A DNA stretch of 64,000 bases, taken from positions 186,001 to 250,000 of the forward strand of contig JAEUUC010000011.1 of assembly GCA_016787665.1 (NCBI GenBank), written 5' to 3'. Below the pieces are notes generated by a model, which did not search any database, had not been told where the DNA came from, and saw only the letters and a program-made list of their open reading frames with translations. A program made the translations under genes and the position numbers. Positions 51,638 to 60,169 of the stretch are shown one piece after another; within the stretch, counting starts at the first letter, position 1; each line of letters opens with the position of its first letter. The DNA comes from Cyclobacteriaceae bacterium. GTDB lineage: Bacteria > Bacteroidota > Bacteroidia > Cytophagales > Cyclobacteriaceae.

Positions 51638-53779
51638 ATGAAAAAGTTATTGTCAAATCTTTGGTTGGTCGGCATATCCCTGGCTTTACTAGCCGCTTGT
51701 ACGCAAAAAGAAAAAAATATGAAACTCCCTGATGTTCCTCCTCCGGTGGCCGCAGTTCAACCATACGAAATCACATCCAAGCATGGTGATAAACGAATCG
51801 ATAACTATTACTGGCTGAAAAACCGGGAAGACTCCAGCGTGATCCATTACCTAAAAGCGGAGAATGATTACCTCGATACGATGATGGCTCACACCAAATC
51901 ATTACAAACGAGCTTATTCAATGAGATGAAAGCCAGAATCAAAGAAGACGACTCCTCGGTTCCGGCTCGTATTGACAACTACTACTATTACACCCGATAC
52001 ATTGAGGGCGGTGAGTATCCCATTTATTGTCGGAAAAAAGACTCGATGGATGGCGCTGAAGAAATTGTTGCTGATGGAAATGCGATGGGTAAAGGCCAGT
52101 CATTCCTCAACTTGTTTACATCGGTTAGTCCAGATCATCAAATGGCTGCCATCGTTCTGGATACCGTAGGCCGCAACTTCTACACGGTAAAATTCAAGGA
52201 TATGAAAACGGGCCAGTATCTCGCGGACCAGATTGCAGACACCCGCGGGGGTTATGTTTGGACCAACGATAACCAATCCATTCTCTATGCCGTGCCCGAT
52301 AAACAGACACTGCGCAATTATCTGATCAAACGACACATTCTGGGTACCCCTGTTGAATCCGATCAGGTGATATACGAAGAGAAAGATCAAACCCTGGATG
52401 TCGGTGTGAGCAAAACAAGATCAAAAAAATACTTCATCATCAGCAGCGGGCGAACCGATGCTTCGTATGCCCAGTACCTCAGCGCAGACAAACCCGGAAA
52501 GCCAGTGATTATTCAACCGTTAAAAGATGATGTGCAATACAGCGTCAATCATACGGAGGGCGATCGGTTCTTTATTTATACCAACCTGAACGCCAAGAAC
52601 TACCGGCTGGTGAGCGCGCCCATCGGAAAACCTTCCAGCGAAAACTGGGCAGACGTGATTGCGCACCGCGAAGATGTTTTCTTGCAGGATGTGGAATACT
52701 TCCGCGACTACCTCGCATTGGGCGAAATGAGTGCAGGTCTTGTAAAAATCCGTACGATCAAGTGGTCCGACAAAAGTGAGAACTTTGTGAGCTTCGAGGA
52801 ACCGGCCTACTATGCGGGGTTGGGCAATAATCCGGAATTCAATTCCAATTTGCTCCGGTACAATTACCAGTCCATGACTACGCCTAATTCCACATTTGAC
52901 TATAATATGGACACGAAGGAGCGTGAGTTAAAAAAGGAAACTCCGGTGCTCGGAGGTTTTGATAAGACGAACTACGCCAGCGAGCGGATCATGGTGAAAT
53001 CGCGCGATGGAAAAGAAATTCCTCTGTCGATCGCCTACCGAAAAGACAAATTCAAAAAAGATGGCACTAACCCCGGTTGGATTTATGCGTACGGTTCCTA
53101 CGGCATTTCGATGTATGCGTTTTTCGGTCGTGATGAAATAAGCCTGCTCGATCGCGGGTTTGTATTTGCCATTGCTCACGTGCGGGGTGGGCAGGAAATG
53201 GGTGGTGCCTGGTATGAAGACGGCAAAATGCTGAAAAAGAAAAACACCTTCAATGACTTCATTGATTGCTCCGAGTGGCTGATCCAAAACCAATATGTGG
53301 CGAAAGACAAATTGTTTGCCGAGGGTGGAAGTGCCGGTGGGTTATTAATGGGAGCCATTACCAACATGCGCCCAGATCTGTATCGGGGCGTAATTGCCCA
53401 CGTGCCCTTTGTTGATGTGATTACAACGATGGAAGACGAAAGCATTCCGTTAACTACGTTTGAATGGCTGGAATGGGGCAATCCAAACAACAAAGAGCAG
53501 TACGACTACATGCTTTCCTATTCGCCTTACGACAATGTGGAGAAAAAGAACTACCCCAACCTGTTGGTGACAACTGGCCTACACGACTCGCAGGTTCAGT
53601 ACTGGGAGCCGGCCAAGTGGGTGGCCAAACTGAGGGTGATGAAAACGGACAACAATCGACTCTTCCTGCGTACCAATATGGATGCCGGACATGGCGGTGC
53701 CAGTGGGCGTTTCCGCGAGTTGAAGGAGACGGCATTGAAATATGCGTTTGCATTAGATCTGGTTGGCGTCAATGATTAG
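51638..53779 (+). CDS. S9 family peptidase (prolyl oligopeptidase/oligopeptidase B type), lipoprotein
   Basis: 713 residues with a lipoprotein signal (GISLALLAACTQKEKN, lipobox cysteine C21). A seven-bladed propeller domain (about 75-430) precedes the alpha/beta-hydrolase domain: YASERIMVKSRDGKEIPL, GSYGISMYAF, AHVRGGQEMGGAWYEDGK, FAEGGSAGGLLMGA (nucleophile serine), VTTGLHDSQVQYWEPAKW (acid) and TNMDAGHGGASGR (histidine). Protease II of E. coli is the closest type by layout, but this protein is envelope-anchored. It cleaves short peptides. The terminator of the preceding fragment lies just upstream, so it has its own promoter. Confidence 0.93.
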   Translation: MKKLLSNLWLVGISLALLAACTQKEKNMKLPDVPPPVAAVQPYEITSKHGDKRIDNYYWLKNREDSSVIHYLKAENDYLDTMMAHTKSLQTSLFNEMKARIKEDDSSVPARIDNYYYYTRYIEGGEYPIYCRKKDSMDGAEEIVADGNAMGKGQSFLNLFTSVSPDHQMAAIVLDTVGRNFYTVKFKDMKTGQYLADQIADTRGGYVWTNDNQSILYAVPDKQTLRNYLIKRHILGTPVESDQVIYEEKDQTLDVGVSKTRSKKYFIISSGRTDASYAQYLSADKPGKPVIIQPLKDDVQYSVNHTEGDRFFIYTNLNAKNYRLVSAPIGKPSSENWADVIAHREDVFLQDVEYFRDYLALGEMSAGLVKIRTIKWSDKSENFVSFEEPAYYAGLGNNPEFNSNLLRYNYQSMTTPNSTFDYNMDTKERELKKETPVLGGFDKTNYASERIMVKSRDGKEIPLSIAYRKDKFKKDGTNPGWIYAYGSYGISMYAFFGRDEISLLDRGFVFAIAHVRGGQEMGGAWYEDGKMLKKKNTFNDFIDCSEWLIQNQYVAKDKLFAEGGSAGGLLMGAITNMRPDLYRGVIAHVPFVDVITTMEDESIPLTTFEWLEWGNPNNKEQYDYMLSYSPYDNVEKKNYPNLLVTTGLHDSQVQYWEPAKWVAKLRVMKTDNNRLFLRTNMDAGHGGASGRFRELKETALKYAFALDLVGVND

Positions 53780-54524
53780 AGACCAAAACGTGCTCAATCG
53801 ATTGTCCTTGCCGGTGAAATCGCTTCACTTCCTTTTCCTGATTTTATTGGTTTCGTGTGGCAAGAATCAACAAGAAGCCAAAGAAGCCAATCCCGGAAGC
53901 CAACCGGCTGACGACTCTCCGGCAGCAACCATGCCCGATCTAAGGTTCGCCTCACTCCCGGTGCTGCCTAACTACTCGACCAAAATTTTGACCGGGGAGG
54001 GAAACGAGTCAACGATTGGGTCCGGGTTGTTTCCACTTCTTGAGGAATATGGTCGCCAAAAGTACTTCAGCATTCAAACAGGCGAAAAGTCGTGGTATCT
54101 CGATCAGCAAGGGCGGCTTTGGATTTTCACAGAAGAGCGCGAAAATGAAATCATCAACACAAGGTCAGTCTACCTGTTCCGTCAGGATACGCTCATCGCT
54201 GGCTACTCAGACACGGATACTCGCGGCCAGGATAGCCAACGACTACGGGAGCGAATACTGACAAAAGAATGTCCGACCTGCGGAGTCACCTTCGATTTGA
54301 CGTCCTCCGAAGTATTGGTTCATGTGGTGGACTCCACACGTGTTATCCAACTGGCGGACTATTTTACTACCGAGTACCGAGGAATACTGAACTGGCTTGC
54401 CCAGGCTCCCGTTGCCACAACAGAAGGGAATGATCTGATTTTTGAAAAAGGAGAGCCGAGCAAGGCAACCTACCGGGTCAACAAAGAACTGTACGAGAAG
54501 TTTATTCAACGAAAAAACGACTAG
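53772..54524 (+). CDS. Lipoprotein of unknown function
   Basis: 250 residues from the ATG at 53772 that overlaps the S9 peptidase stop. A hydrophobic segment (LHFLFLILLVSC) with a lipobox cysteine at C29 is followed by a low-complexity linker (KEANPGSQPADDSPA) and a mixed alpha/beta body with KYFSIQTGEKSWYLDQQGRLW, LTKECPTCGVTFDLTSSEV. The CPTC pair resembles a zinc knuckle or a redox pair but is not a known motif here. It is in the peptidase operon, which suggests a related envelope role. Confidence 0.7.
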   Translation: MIRDQNVLNRLSLPVKSLHFLFLILLVSCGKNQQEAKEANPGSQPADDSPAATMPDLRFASLPVLPNYSTKILTGEGNESTIGSGLFPLLEEYGRQKYFSIQTGEKSWYLDQQGRLWIFTEERENEIINTRSVYLFRQDTLIAGYSDTDTRGQDSQRLRERILTKECPTCGVTFDLTSSEVLVHVVDSTRVIQLADYFTTEYRGILNWLAQAPVATTEGNDLIFEKGEPSKATYRVNKELYEKFIQRKND

Positions 54525-54555
54525 AACCCGACACTGGCACTTCGCTGATCGGACA

Positions 54556-54578
54556 AAAATCCCCCTTTTGCGGGATTT
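54556..54578 (+). promoter_or_regulatory. Candidate operator: AAAATCCCC-type inverted element, copy 1
   Basis: AAATCCC-(8)-GGGATTT (7-bp arms) with the string AAAATCCCCCTTTTGCGGGA, upstream of the 54620 secreted-protein gene. A related string (AAAATCCCCTTTTTGGGGGA) lies at 60098 upstream of the 60170 lipoprotein gene. A TAGTTTTT box follows eight bases further on (54586). Whether it is an operator or a terminator of the previous gene is unresolved; no clear T-run follows directly. Confidence 0.4.
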
Positions 54579-54619
54579 CGTTGTGTAGTTTTTTTGAGAA
54601 TTTCGTCTCCGAAAACCCC

Positions 54620-55960
54620 ATGAAAACGTTGCGTGTAGTCTTCGCATTCTTTTGGCTATTGGCTGCCGGCACCAGTTCAGCACAAAGCAAACTGGTTTTG
54701 GCCGGTTCATCGAATGTCATGGGCATCTCATTGCCTACAGGCAGTAAGCGCGATAGCCGGCTGTTGTCCACGGCAGCCGCGCAAACCCTGCTTGACATGG
54801 AGGCGGAAGACAATAACCTCAAGCTAAGCAACGACACGGAGGTATTGAGCCTACCACCGGGTGCCGCTTCTGAAAAATGGATTTGGGACGAGATAGCCAA
54901 AAATAATTGGACCGTCCTCGCGCTTCCCACGCCATCTAACTACGTTCTTCAACGGGGTCAACAACGGGTACTCATCTATCTGAAGTCCGCGTCAAAAGAA
55001 ACCACTTTTTATTTGTGCTCCGTACAGACAGCCGAAAACCCATCTCCTCCCTCGCAGGTTGTTGAACCCCCGGTGAATACTCCGGACCAGGCGGCCATAA
55101 ACCCGACACCAAAAGGCAACACGGCTTTGACAAATAGCCGTTTCGCATTTCACACCACGAACTTTGACGATGGTTGGGTAGCCACCGCCAAAGACGATTG
55201 GGTCGAGGTGACCAAATCGGGCATCAAAATCCTGATACACTTCCACACCAAAGAAACGAGCGCTTATATCTCCGACTACCGCGAGGAGGACCGGCTGGCC
55301 TGGAATACCTTCATCGTACCCCGCTACGGATCGGTTTCCTACACCGAAGGCCCCTCAAGTATTGGTTTTGAACGTCCACATCTTCTCCTAGCGCAGGTCC
55401 GTGAGCCCGAAAGCGGATTGAACAAGTTTGTCGTGCTCTTCAAAATGGGGCAATCCAACTGGATGGAGTTTATTGCGCCTGACCAAGATACCTTTATCCA
55501 GGCGTTTGGTGTAAACATCAATCAGGTTGACTATTACGCCACCACCACATTTGACCCCCTCCGCAAGATGAACGGATACAACAAATTTGCGGTTGCCCCT
55601 GCTGACCTGACCGGCCGTTGGAGTAGTTCGTTCGGAGGATTTACGAATTATATCAATGTGTACACCGGAGCAACCTCTACTAACACGCACTCCTCTGCCG
55701 AATGGTTTGCGTTTCGGGAGGATGGCACCTATGACTGGCAGTTGAGTACCGCCAGCGGGTTTGTAGGTAACATCAAATTTGACGGTGCCAAGTCGAGCGG
55801 AAGGTTTACCATGCCAAACAACTGGCAGATCAACTTTTCCGAAATTGAAAAGAAGCCCCGGCATTATAATGCCTATTTCACGTGCGAACGCAATGGCGCA
55901 CGTATTCTCTGGCTACAGGATACGTCATACGGTGGATTTACGGGCTTTGGCAAAGAATAA
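54620..55960 (+). CDS. Secreted protein, paralog of the 55962-57338 product
   Basis: 446 residues from the ATG of MKTLRVVFAFFWLLAAGTSSAQ (signal peptide). The N-terminal third is unrelated-looking; a spacer (about 145-170) is rich in proline. The C-terminal part has the block TTNFDDGWVATAKDDW, then MNGYNKFAVAPADLTGRW, a YTGATSTN segment and RHYNAYFTCERNGARILWLQ. The same blocks, in the same order, occur in the convergent neighbour. No known family recognised. Probably periplasmic or surface-exposed. It is preceded by the inverted element at 54556. Confidence 0.78.
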   Translation: MKTLRVVFAFFWLLAAGTSSAQSKLVLAGSSNVMGISLPTGSKRDSRLLSTAAAQTLLDMEAEDNNLKLSNDTEVLSLPPGAASEKWIWDEIAKNNWTVLALPTPSNYVLQRGQQRVLIYLKSASKETTFYLCSVQTAENPSPPSQVVEPPVNTPDQAAINPTPKGNTALTNSRFAFHTTNFDDGWVATAKDDWVEVTKSGIKILIHFHTKETSAYISDYREEDRLAWNTFIVPRYGSVSYTEGPSSIGFERPHLLLAQVREPESGLNKFVVLFKMGQSNWMEFIAPDQDTFIQAFGVNINQVDYYATTTFDPLRKMNGYNKFAVAPADLTGRWSSSFGGFTNYINVYTGATSTNTHSSAEWFAFREDGTYDWQLSTASGFVGNIKFDGAKSSGRFTMPNNWQINFSEIEKKPRHYNAYFTCERNGARILWLQDTSYGGFTGFGKE

Positions 55961-55961
55961 T

Positions 55962-57338
55962 TCAACGCTCGCGCACCAGGTCAAACTTCAGGCCGCTGTA
56001 CAGGGAGTCTTGTAAGTGAAGCACTACTCCGCCTTGTACCGCCTCAAACCACGCGTTAAAGTTGGTGGTTGCTCCTTTGAACCGATTCGTGAGCACGGCA
56101 TTCCAATCCGTAACGGTTGCCTTCCCTTTATAGTCTTGTGAATACGTGGACATGGAACCCACCATGCCAGACGCACCCTGGTGGCGGCTGGTATAGTCAC
56201 CATTTGCCATAAACTCAAAACGATCGCTCATGGCCACAGCACCCATGCCCGCATAGGCGCCTGTGTACGCGTTGTAATAATTCGCTGCGGTTGTTCCACC
56301 GCCTGTCCATCTGCCTTCCAAATCTTTCAGCGTTACCGCAAACTTGTTGTAGCCGTTCATGGCGGCCAGATCGGACTCGAACTGGTTCTCGGCCTCTGGA
56401 AATGTATTTCGCAGGGTTTGTTCATCGGGCGCTACGGCCAGTATCGGAAACATGTTGCCCCCTTCCGAGTTTACATACAAACCGAGAAACACGCGTTGAT
56501 TCGTCTGGCGATCAATTGCCTCTCCTTCGATGTACGGTGCCTGGAAAGAGGAAATCATTTCACCGTGATCCCGGTATTGCTTGGTGAGCAACTGGAATTC
56601 TGATCCGAGTCGTTTATCCCAGAAAAAATCCCGCCCGGCACGTCTTGACGCGTCATCATAGCCGAGCGGATAGTATAGGTGAACGCGAACCTTACCGCGC
56701 ACAACCACCACTTTCCCGGCCGCCATCGTGGCAACCCATCCATCGTTGAAGTTGGTCGTTGCTTTGGTGATGGGTGCCGTAAACGGCTGGCCGGATGGTG
56801 TATCAACCTCAGTTCCAGAGCCGGGCTGTACGACTGGCGGTGCAGCAGGTGCCGTTGGTTTGGTGAAATCAATCGAACCCAAAAAGCTTTCGACCTGAGG
56901 CATAAATTCTTCATTGTTCATGAGCACCAATACCGAAAGCCGGAGACCATACCCGGTAATGCTGGTCAGCAGCAGGTAAGCGGTCCTCTGTTCAAACTCG
57001 AAAGTGGAAACGCCCGAGCAGGACGTCCAGCCGTCTTCATCCGTCAGCTCGGGCTGAGGCTTTACGGCACCTGAGTAAGTACCCGCCACCAATTGCCGCC
57101 ACTCATTGTCAAAATCAGAGCGAGGAGTGCCGGTGCTGTTCATACTCTTAAATACAGAGATCCTGCACCAGCCACGAGAGACCTCGTTGGTTTTCACAAA
57201 CGAAACCACATTGTCCGTAGCTTCCCGTTGCCACCCGCTGGGCGGTGTAAAACTTGTGATATCAAATTTCTCGCGCGGTTGCGCCTGAAGTAAAAAGCAT
57301 GGCACCAACAGAACCAGCAGAAAAACGAGCGATCTCAT
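55962..57338 (-). CDS. Secreted protein co-transcribed with a two-component system
   Basis: 458 residues with a signal peptide (MRSLVFLLVLLVPCFLLQAQ). Residues about 20-150 look like a PsbP/DUF-like alpha-beta domain (FTPPSGWQREATDNVVSFVK, FEQRTAYLLLTSITGYGL). After a proline linker comes TTNFNDGWVATMAAGKVVV, MNGYNKFAVTLKDLEGRW, YNAYTGAYAGMGAVAMSDR and NAWFEAVQGGVVLHLQDSLY, shared with the 54620 product. The gene begins two bases after the response-regulator stop and so is the third gene of the kinase-regulator operon. It faces its paralog with a single intergenic base. Confidence 0.78.
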   Translation of the reverse strand: MRSLVFLLVLLVPCFLLQAQPREKFDITSFTPPSGWQREATDNVVSFVKTNEVSRGWCRISVFKSMNSTGTPRSDFDNEWRQLVAGTYSGAVKPQPELTDEDGWTSCSGVSTFEFEQRTAYLLLTSITGYGLRLSVLVLMNNEEFMPQVESFLGSIDFTKPTAPAAPPVVQPGSGTEVDTPSGQPFTAPITKATTNFNDGWVATMAAGKVVVVRGKVRVHLYYPLGYDDASRRAGRDFFWDKRLGSEFQLLTKQYRDHGEMISSFQAPYIEGEAIDRQTNQRVFLGLYVNSEGGNMFPILAVAPDEQTLRNTFPEAENQFESDLAAMNGYNKFAVTLKDLEGRWTGGGTTAANYYNAYTGAYAGMGAVAMSDRFEFMANGDYTSRHQGASGMVGSMSTYSQDYKGKATVTDWNAVLTNRFKGATTNFNAWFEAVQGGVVLHLQDSLYSGLKFDLVRER

Positions 57339-57340
57339 GC

Positions 57341-57952
57341 CTAAATAATTTTGTTTTCAATCGCGGTGCGCACCAACGCAGCCGTATTTTTCACTTGAAG
57401 TTTGGAAATCAAATTCTTGCGATGCGAGTCCACGGTACTGTCACTGATGAACAGTTTTGCAGCAATCTCGTGATTGGTCAGGCCCTCCGCAATAAGACGC
57501 AGAACTTCAATCTCGCGCCTGGTGAGCAGCAATTGATTCTGCTGGCCGAAGCTTTCGCGAAGGGAGTCTTTGCCAAGCCAATATTCGCCACCGCTGGTTA
57601 CGGCAGCAATAGCTGCACCTAATTCATCGAGCGAGGCATTCTTGAGCAGATAGCCGCGCGCCCCGGCATCTTTCATTTGTTGCAGATAGGCGAGCTGATC
57701 AAGATTGGTCAATGCTACTACCTTTAATTGCGGCTGCTTCTGCATCAATACACGACAAACGTCTATTCCGCTTTGATCCGGCAGATTGATATCCAGCAGC
57801 ACGACATCGGCCGGATTGGAATCAAAATAACCCAGGCAGGATGCTGCGGTCATCGCATAACCACACAACTGCACGTTGGGCACATGGGTCAGCATGGCGC
57901 GCATACCTTCAATCACCATCGGATGATCATCAACAATGAAAACACGAGTCAT
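57341..57952 (-). CDS. NarL/LuxR-type response regulator
   Basis: 203 residues: receiver domain (about 1-120) with VFIVDDHPMVIEGMR (acidic pair), VVLLDINLPDQSG (phospho-acceptor aspartate D54) and VVALTNLDQ plus the switch lysine in GYLLKNASLDEL. The C-terminal LuxR helix-turn-helix is LTRREIEVLRLIAEGLTNHEIAAKLFISDSTVDSHRKNLISKLQVK. The ATG overlaps the kinase stop (57949-57952, ATGA), so it is the cognate partner. Likely target genes are the neighbours that carry the AAAATCCCC-type element; that is inference. Confidence 0.95.
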   Translation of the reverse strand: MTRVFIVDDHPMVIEGMRAMLTHVPNVQLCGYAMTAASCLGYFDSNPADVVLLDINLPDQSGIDVCRVLMQKQPQLKVVALTNLDQLAYLQQMKDAGARGYLLKNASLDELGAAIAAVTSGGEYWLGKDSLRESFGQQNQLLLTRREIEVLRLIAEGLTNHEIAAKLFISDSTVDSHRKNLISKLQVKNTAALVRTAIENKII

Positions 57953-59886
57953 AGTGGAATGGAAATTAATACCGATGTTCCGGCTCCGGGGGCAGACTGA
58001 ATATCCACTCGGCCTTTCAAATAATCTACCCGCGACCGAATGCTCGACCAGCCCGCACCCTTTGCCTGGTCTATTACCTTCAAATCAAATCCAACACCGT
58101 TGTCCTCCACGGTAATCGTTACTTCGTTTTCGTGGCGGGCCACCTGCACCAACACGTGCGTGGCGCGTGCATGTTTGGCGGCATTATTCAGCAACTCCTG
58201 CACCAATCGATACACGATGATCTCTTTTCCGGAATCGAGTCGTTCGGGCAATCCAACAAATTGAAAATCCAATTGAAAAATACCGGACTGGCGTACTGAC
58301 TCGCAATAACTCTTGATCGCCTCCACCAAACCAAACCTCACCAGTACCTCCGGCATCATGTTGTGGGCCACGCGCCTCAGCTCGGTGATCGCATTGTCCA
58401 ACATGTCCAACGATCGCTCAAACGCGAGTGCATGCTGAGCATCCAATAGCACGTTGGATTTCATATTGGTGAGCGAGTACTTAACACCTGACAGCAACCC
58501 CCCCAATCCGTCATGAAGGTCTTTGGCTAATCGGCCCCGCTCCTCCTCCTGGCCTTTTATTACCATTTCGCTGGCCGAAAGCTGTCGCTCTTTTTCCAAT
58601 TGACGGATCCGCTGCTCCTGCCATTTCCTCCGTTGCCGATAGGCGTAGTACATGAAAAAGGCTGCAAGCGAAAGCAAACCGATACCTCCGGCCAACAAGT
58701 AATTCACCAGCGTTTGCTGACGGATTTGGTTTTGTTGCAACAGCAGTTGCGCCTCTTTTTTTTGGGTTTGATATTTCGTCTCTAGATCATACACCACCTG
58801 GCGGTTCTGCCGATGTTGCAGCGAATCATTGACCGCCACATACTCCTTCAGGTATTGAAAGCTGCGTTCAGGTCTGCCGCGTTGCTCTTCGGCTTCAACC
58901 AGATCGGCCAGGCACAGGCGCAATACCTGATCCAGCTTACGCTGCCGACTTAACTGTGCACCTTGCTCCAGATAGCTAATCGCTTTTTCATACTCCTTCT
59001 TTTGCAGCCAGGCATGGCCGATGTTTTGCTGGGTAAGCGCCACTTCGTACCCCAGATTGATAGCCGAATAAGCGTCTAATGCTGCTTGAAAGTGAAAGAT
59101 GGAAGAATCATACCGCCCCCGGTAATCGTGGTACGTGCCTAGAAGCGAATGAAATTTCCCAATGGGAAAAAGGTTGTTAAATCGATTGGCGATCACCAAC
59201 CCTTGCCGCGACACATAGTGCACGCTGTCATAGTTACGCAGACTGATAAACGCATCGGCCAGAGCCATATACCCGCGCAGAATAAATGTGGAGTCTCCGG
59301 TTTGCCGGGCAATTCGAAACGTTTCGTGAGCGTAAAGCGAAGCGTTCTTCGTATCGGCCAGCGAATTGTAAATGTTGGAGAGATTGTAGTAACAATAAAT
59401 GAGTTTGGTCTTGTCACCCAATCCGGTAAATCGGGCTGCAGCGTCCTGGTAGGCGAGCACAGCCGAGTCGTAGCGCTGGCGCTGCTGGTAAATACTGGCG
59501 TATCGCTGAATGAGAAAAGCCGCTTGCCTGCGGGAGGGAATGTCCTCCCGATTATCCACCAGGGCGAAGGCTTTATCCAATAGCAGTTTGGAACTATCGA
59601 GCCGTGTTTCATAAAAAAACAAAGTGGCACGAAGCCCGTAGCCCACCGATAACCCATAGTCATAGTTGAGCGCATCGGCAAGGCGGGTGGCCTCGCGCAA
59701 AATGGCAATGGCGCGGGTCGGATCTTGAAATTGGATATCCGTGGCCAGGGCGTTCCACCGGTTGACCTTGGCCGTATCATCGGGTAGACTTCGGATGCTC
59801 TTCTCCTGATCATCGGGCGATTTTTGGGCCACCGCAGGCCACGCCAGGAGAAACAGGCAAACAAAACCAAGAGCCGGCTTTTTCAT
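57949..59886 (-). CDS. TPR-containing HisKA_3 sensor histidine kinase
   Basis: 645 residues. Signal peptide (MKKPALGFVCLFLLAWPAVAQ), then about six TPR repeats (to about residue 370) in the periplasm. Next come a single transmembrane helix (LLAGGIGLLSLAAFFMYYAY), a coiled linker, a HisKA_3 dimerisation helix with EERGRLAKDLHDGLGGLLSGVK (phospho-histidine) and a HATPase domain with VQELLNNAAKHARATHV and VEDNGVGFDLK. It autophosphorylates and passes the phosphate to the coupled NarL-type regulator. The signal sensed by the TPR domain, probably a protein or peptide in the envelope, is unknown. Confidence 0.94.
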   Translation of the reverse strand: MKKPALGFVCLFLLAWPAVAQKSPDDQEKSIRSLPDDTAKVNRWNALATDIQFQDPTRAIAILREATRLADALNYDYGLSVGYGLRATLFFYETRLDSSKLLLDKAFALVDNREDIPSRRQAAFLIQRYASIYQQRQRYDSAVLAYQDAAARFTGLGDKTKLIYCYYNLSNIYNSLADTKNASLYAHETFRIARQTGDSTFILRGYMALADAFISLRNYDSVHYVSRQGLVIANRFNNLFPIGKFHSLLGTYHDYRGRYDSSIFHFQAALDAYSAINLGYEVALTQQNIGHAWLQKKEYEKAISYLEQGAQLSRQRKLDQVLRLCLADLVEAEEQRGRPERSFQYLKEYVAVNDSLQHRQNRQVVYDLETKYQTQKKEAQLLLQQNQIRQQTLVNYLLAGGIGLLSLAAFFMYYAYRQRRKWQEQRIRQLEKERQLSASEMVIKGQEEERGRLAKDLHDGLGGLLSGVKYSLTNMKSNVLLDAQHALAFERSLDMLDNAITELRRVAHNMMPEVLVRFGLVEAIKSYCESVRQSGIFQLDFQFVGLPERLDSGKEIIVYRLVQELLNNAAKHARATHVLVQVARHENEVTITVEDNGVGFDLKVIDQAKGAGWSSIRSRVDYLKGRVDIQSAPGAGTSVLISIPL

Positions 59887-59913
59887 GTGTTTATAACTTC
59901 TTGAACATGGTCA

Positions 59914-59954
59914 CATGCCTGCATGCCGCAGTGGCATTTCGGCACGCAGGCATG
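59914..59954. repeat. Long hairpin-forming inverted repeat in the kinase 5' region
   Basis: CATGCCTGC...GCAGGCATG (9-bp perfect arms) continues inward, after one A/C mismatch, into TGCCG...CGGCA, giving a 14-bp stem with an 11-base loop (cagtggcattt). An alternative inner stem ATGCC/GGCAT competes. It is 28 bases upstream of the kinase ATG. No T-run follows on either strand, so it is not a simple terminator; REP-like element or mRNA control site are options. Confidence 0.6.
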
Positions 59955-60097
59955 GAATGGCCTAACTATCATCTCGGTTGGCAAAAAGTATTGAAATAGC
60001 CATTTCATAAACGAACACTCAAATAAAGGGAAATTGACTCGCTTATTTCCTCCACGATTTCGGTGATTTTGGGAATTCCCTACCCGCCTGCCTTACT

Positions 60098-60118
60098 AAA
60101 ATCCCCTTTTTGGGGGAG
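60098..60118 (+). promoter_or_regulatory. Candidate operator: AAAATCCCC-type inverted element, copy 2
   Basis: AAAATCCCCTTTTTGGGGGA with CCCC/GGGG arms, in the 283-base divergent gap between the kinase and the lipoprotein genes. It resembles the element at 54556 in sequence, strand and position upstream of a secreted-protein gene. The remaining part of this gap holds the hairpin at 59914 and no gene. Confidence 0.4.
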
Positions 60119-60140
60119 CGGAAATCCAGGCTTTTCAGCC

Positions 60141-60148
60141 TACTTTTG
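60141..60148 (+). promoter_or_regulatory. Putative promoter -7 box of the lipoprotein-PorP/SprF operon
   Basis: TACTTTTG fits TAnnTTTG exactly, 21 bases before the 60170 ATG and 22 bases downstream of the inverted element at 60098-60118. Confidence 0.45.
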
Positions 60149-60169
60149 GATACACCAAAATATGACGCC

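Noticed and set aside
57341..59886. PorX/PorY-type T9SS regulators
   Set aside because: The regulator is a LuxR/NarL-type DNA-binding protein and the kinase is TPR-HisKA_3; PorX has a PglZ-like effector domain, so this is a different system despite the nearby PorP/SprF gene.
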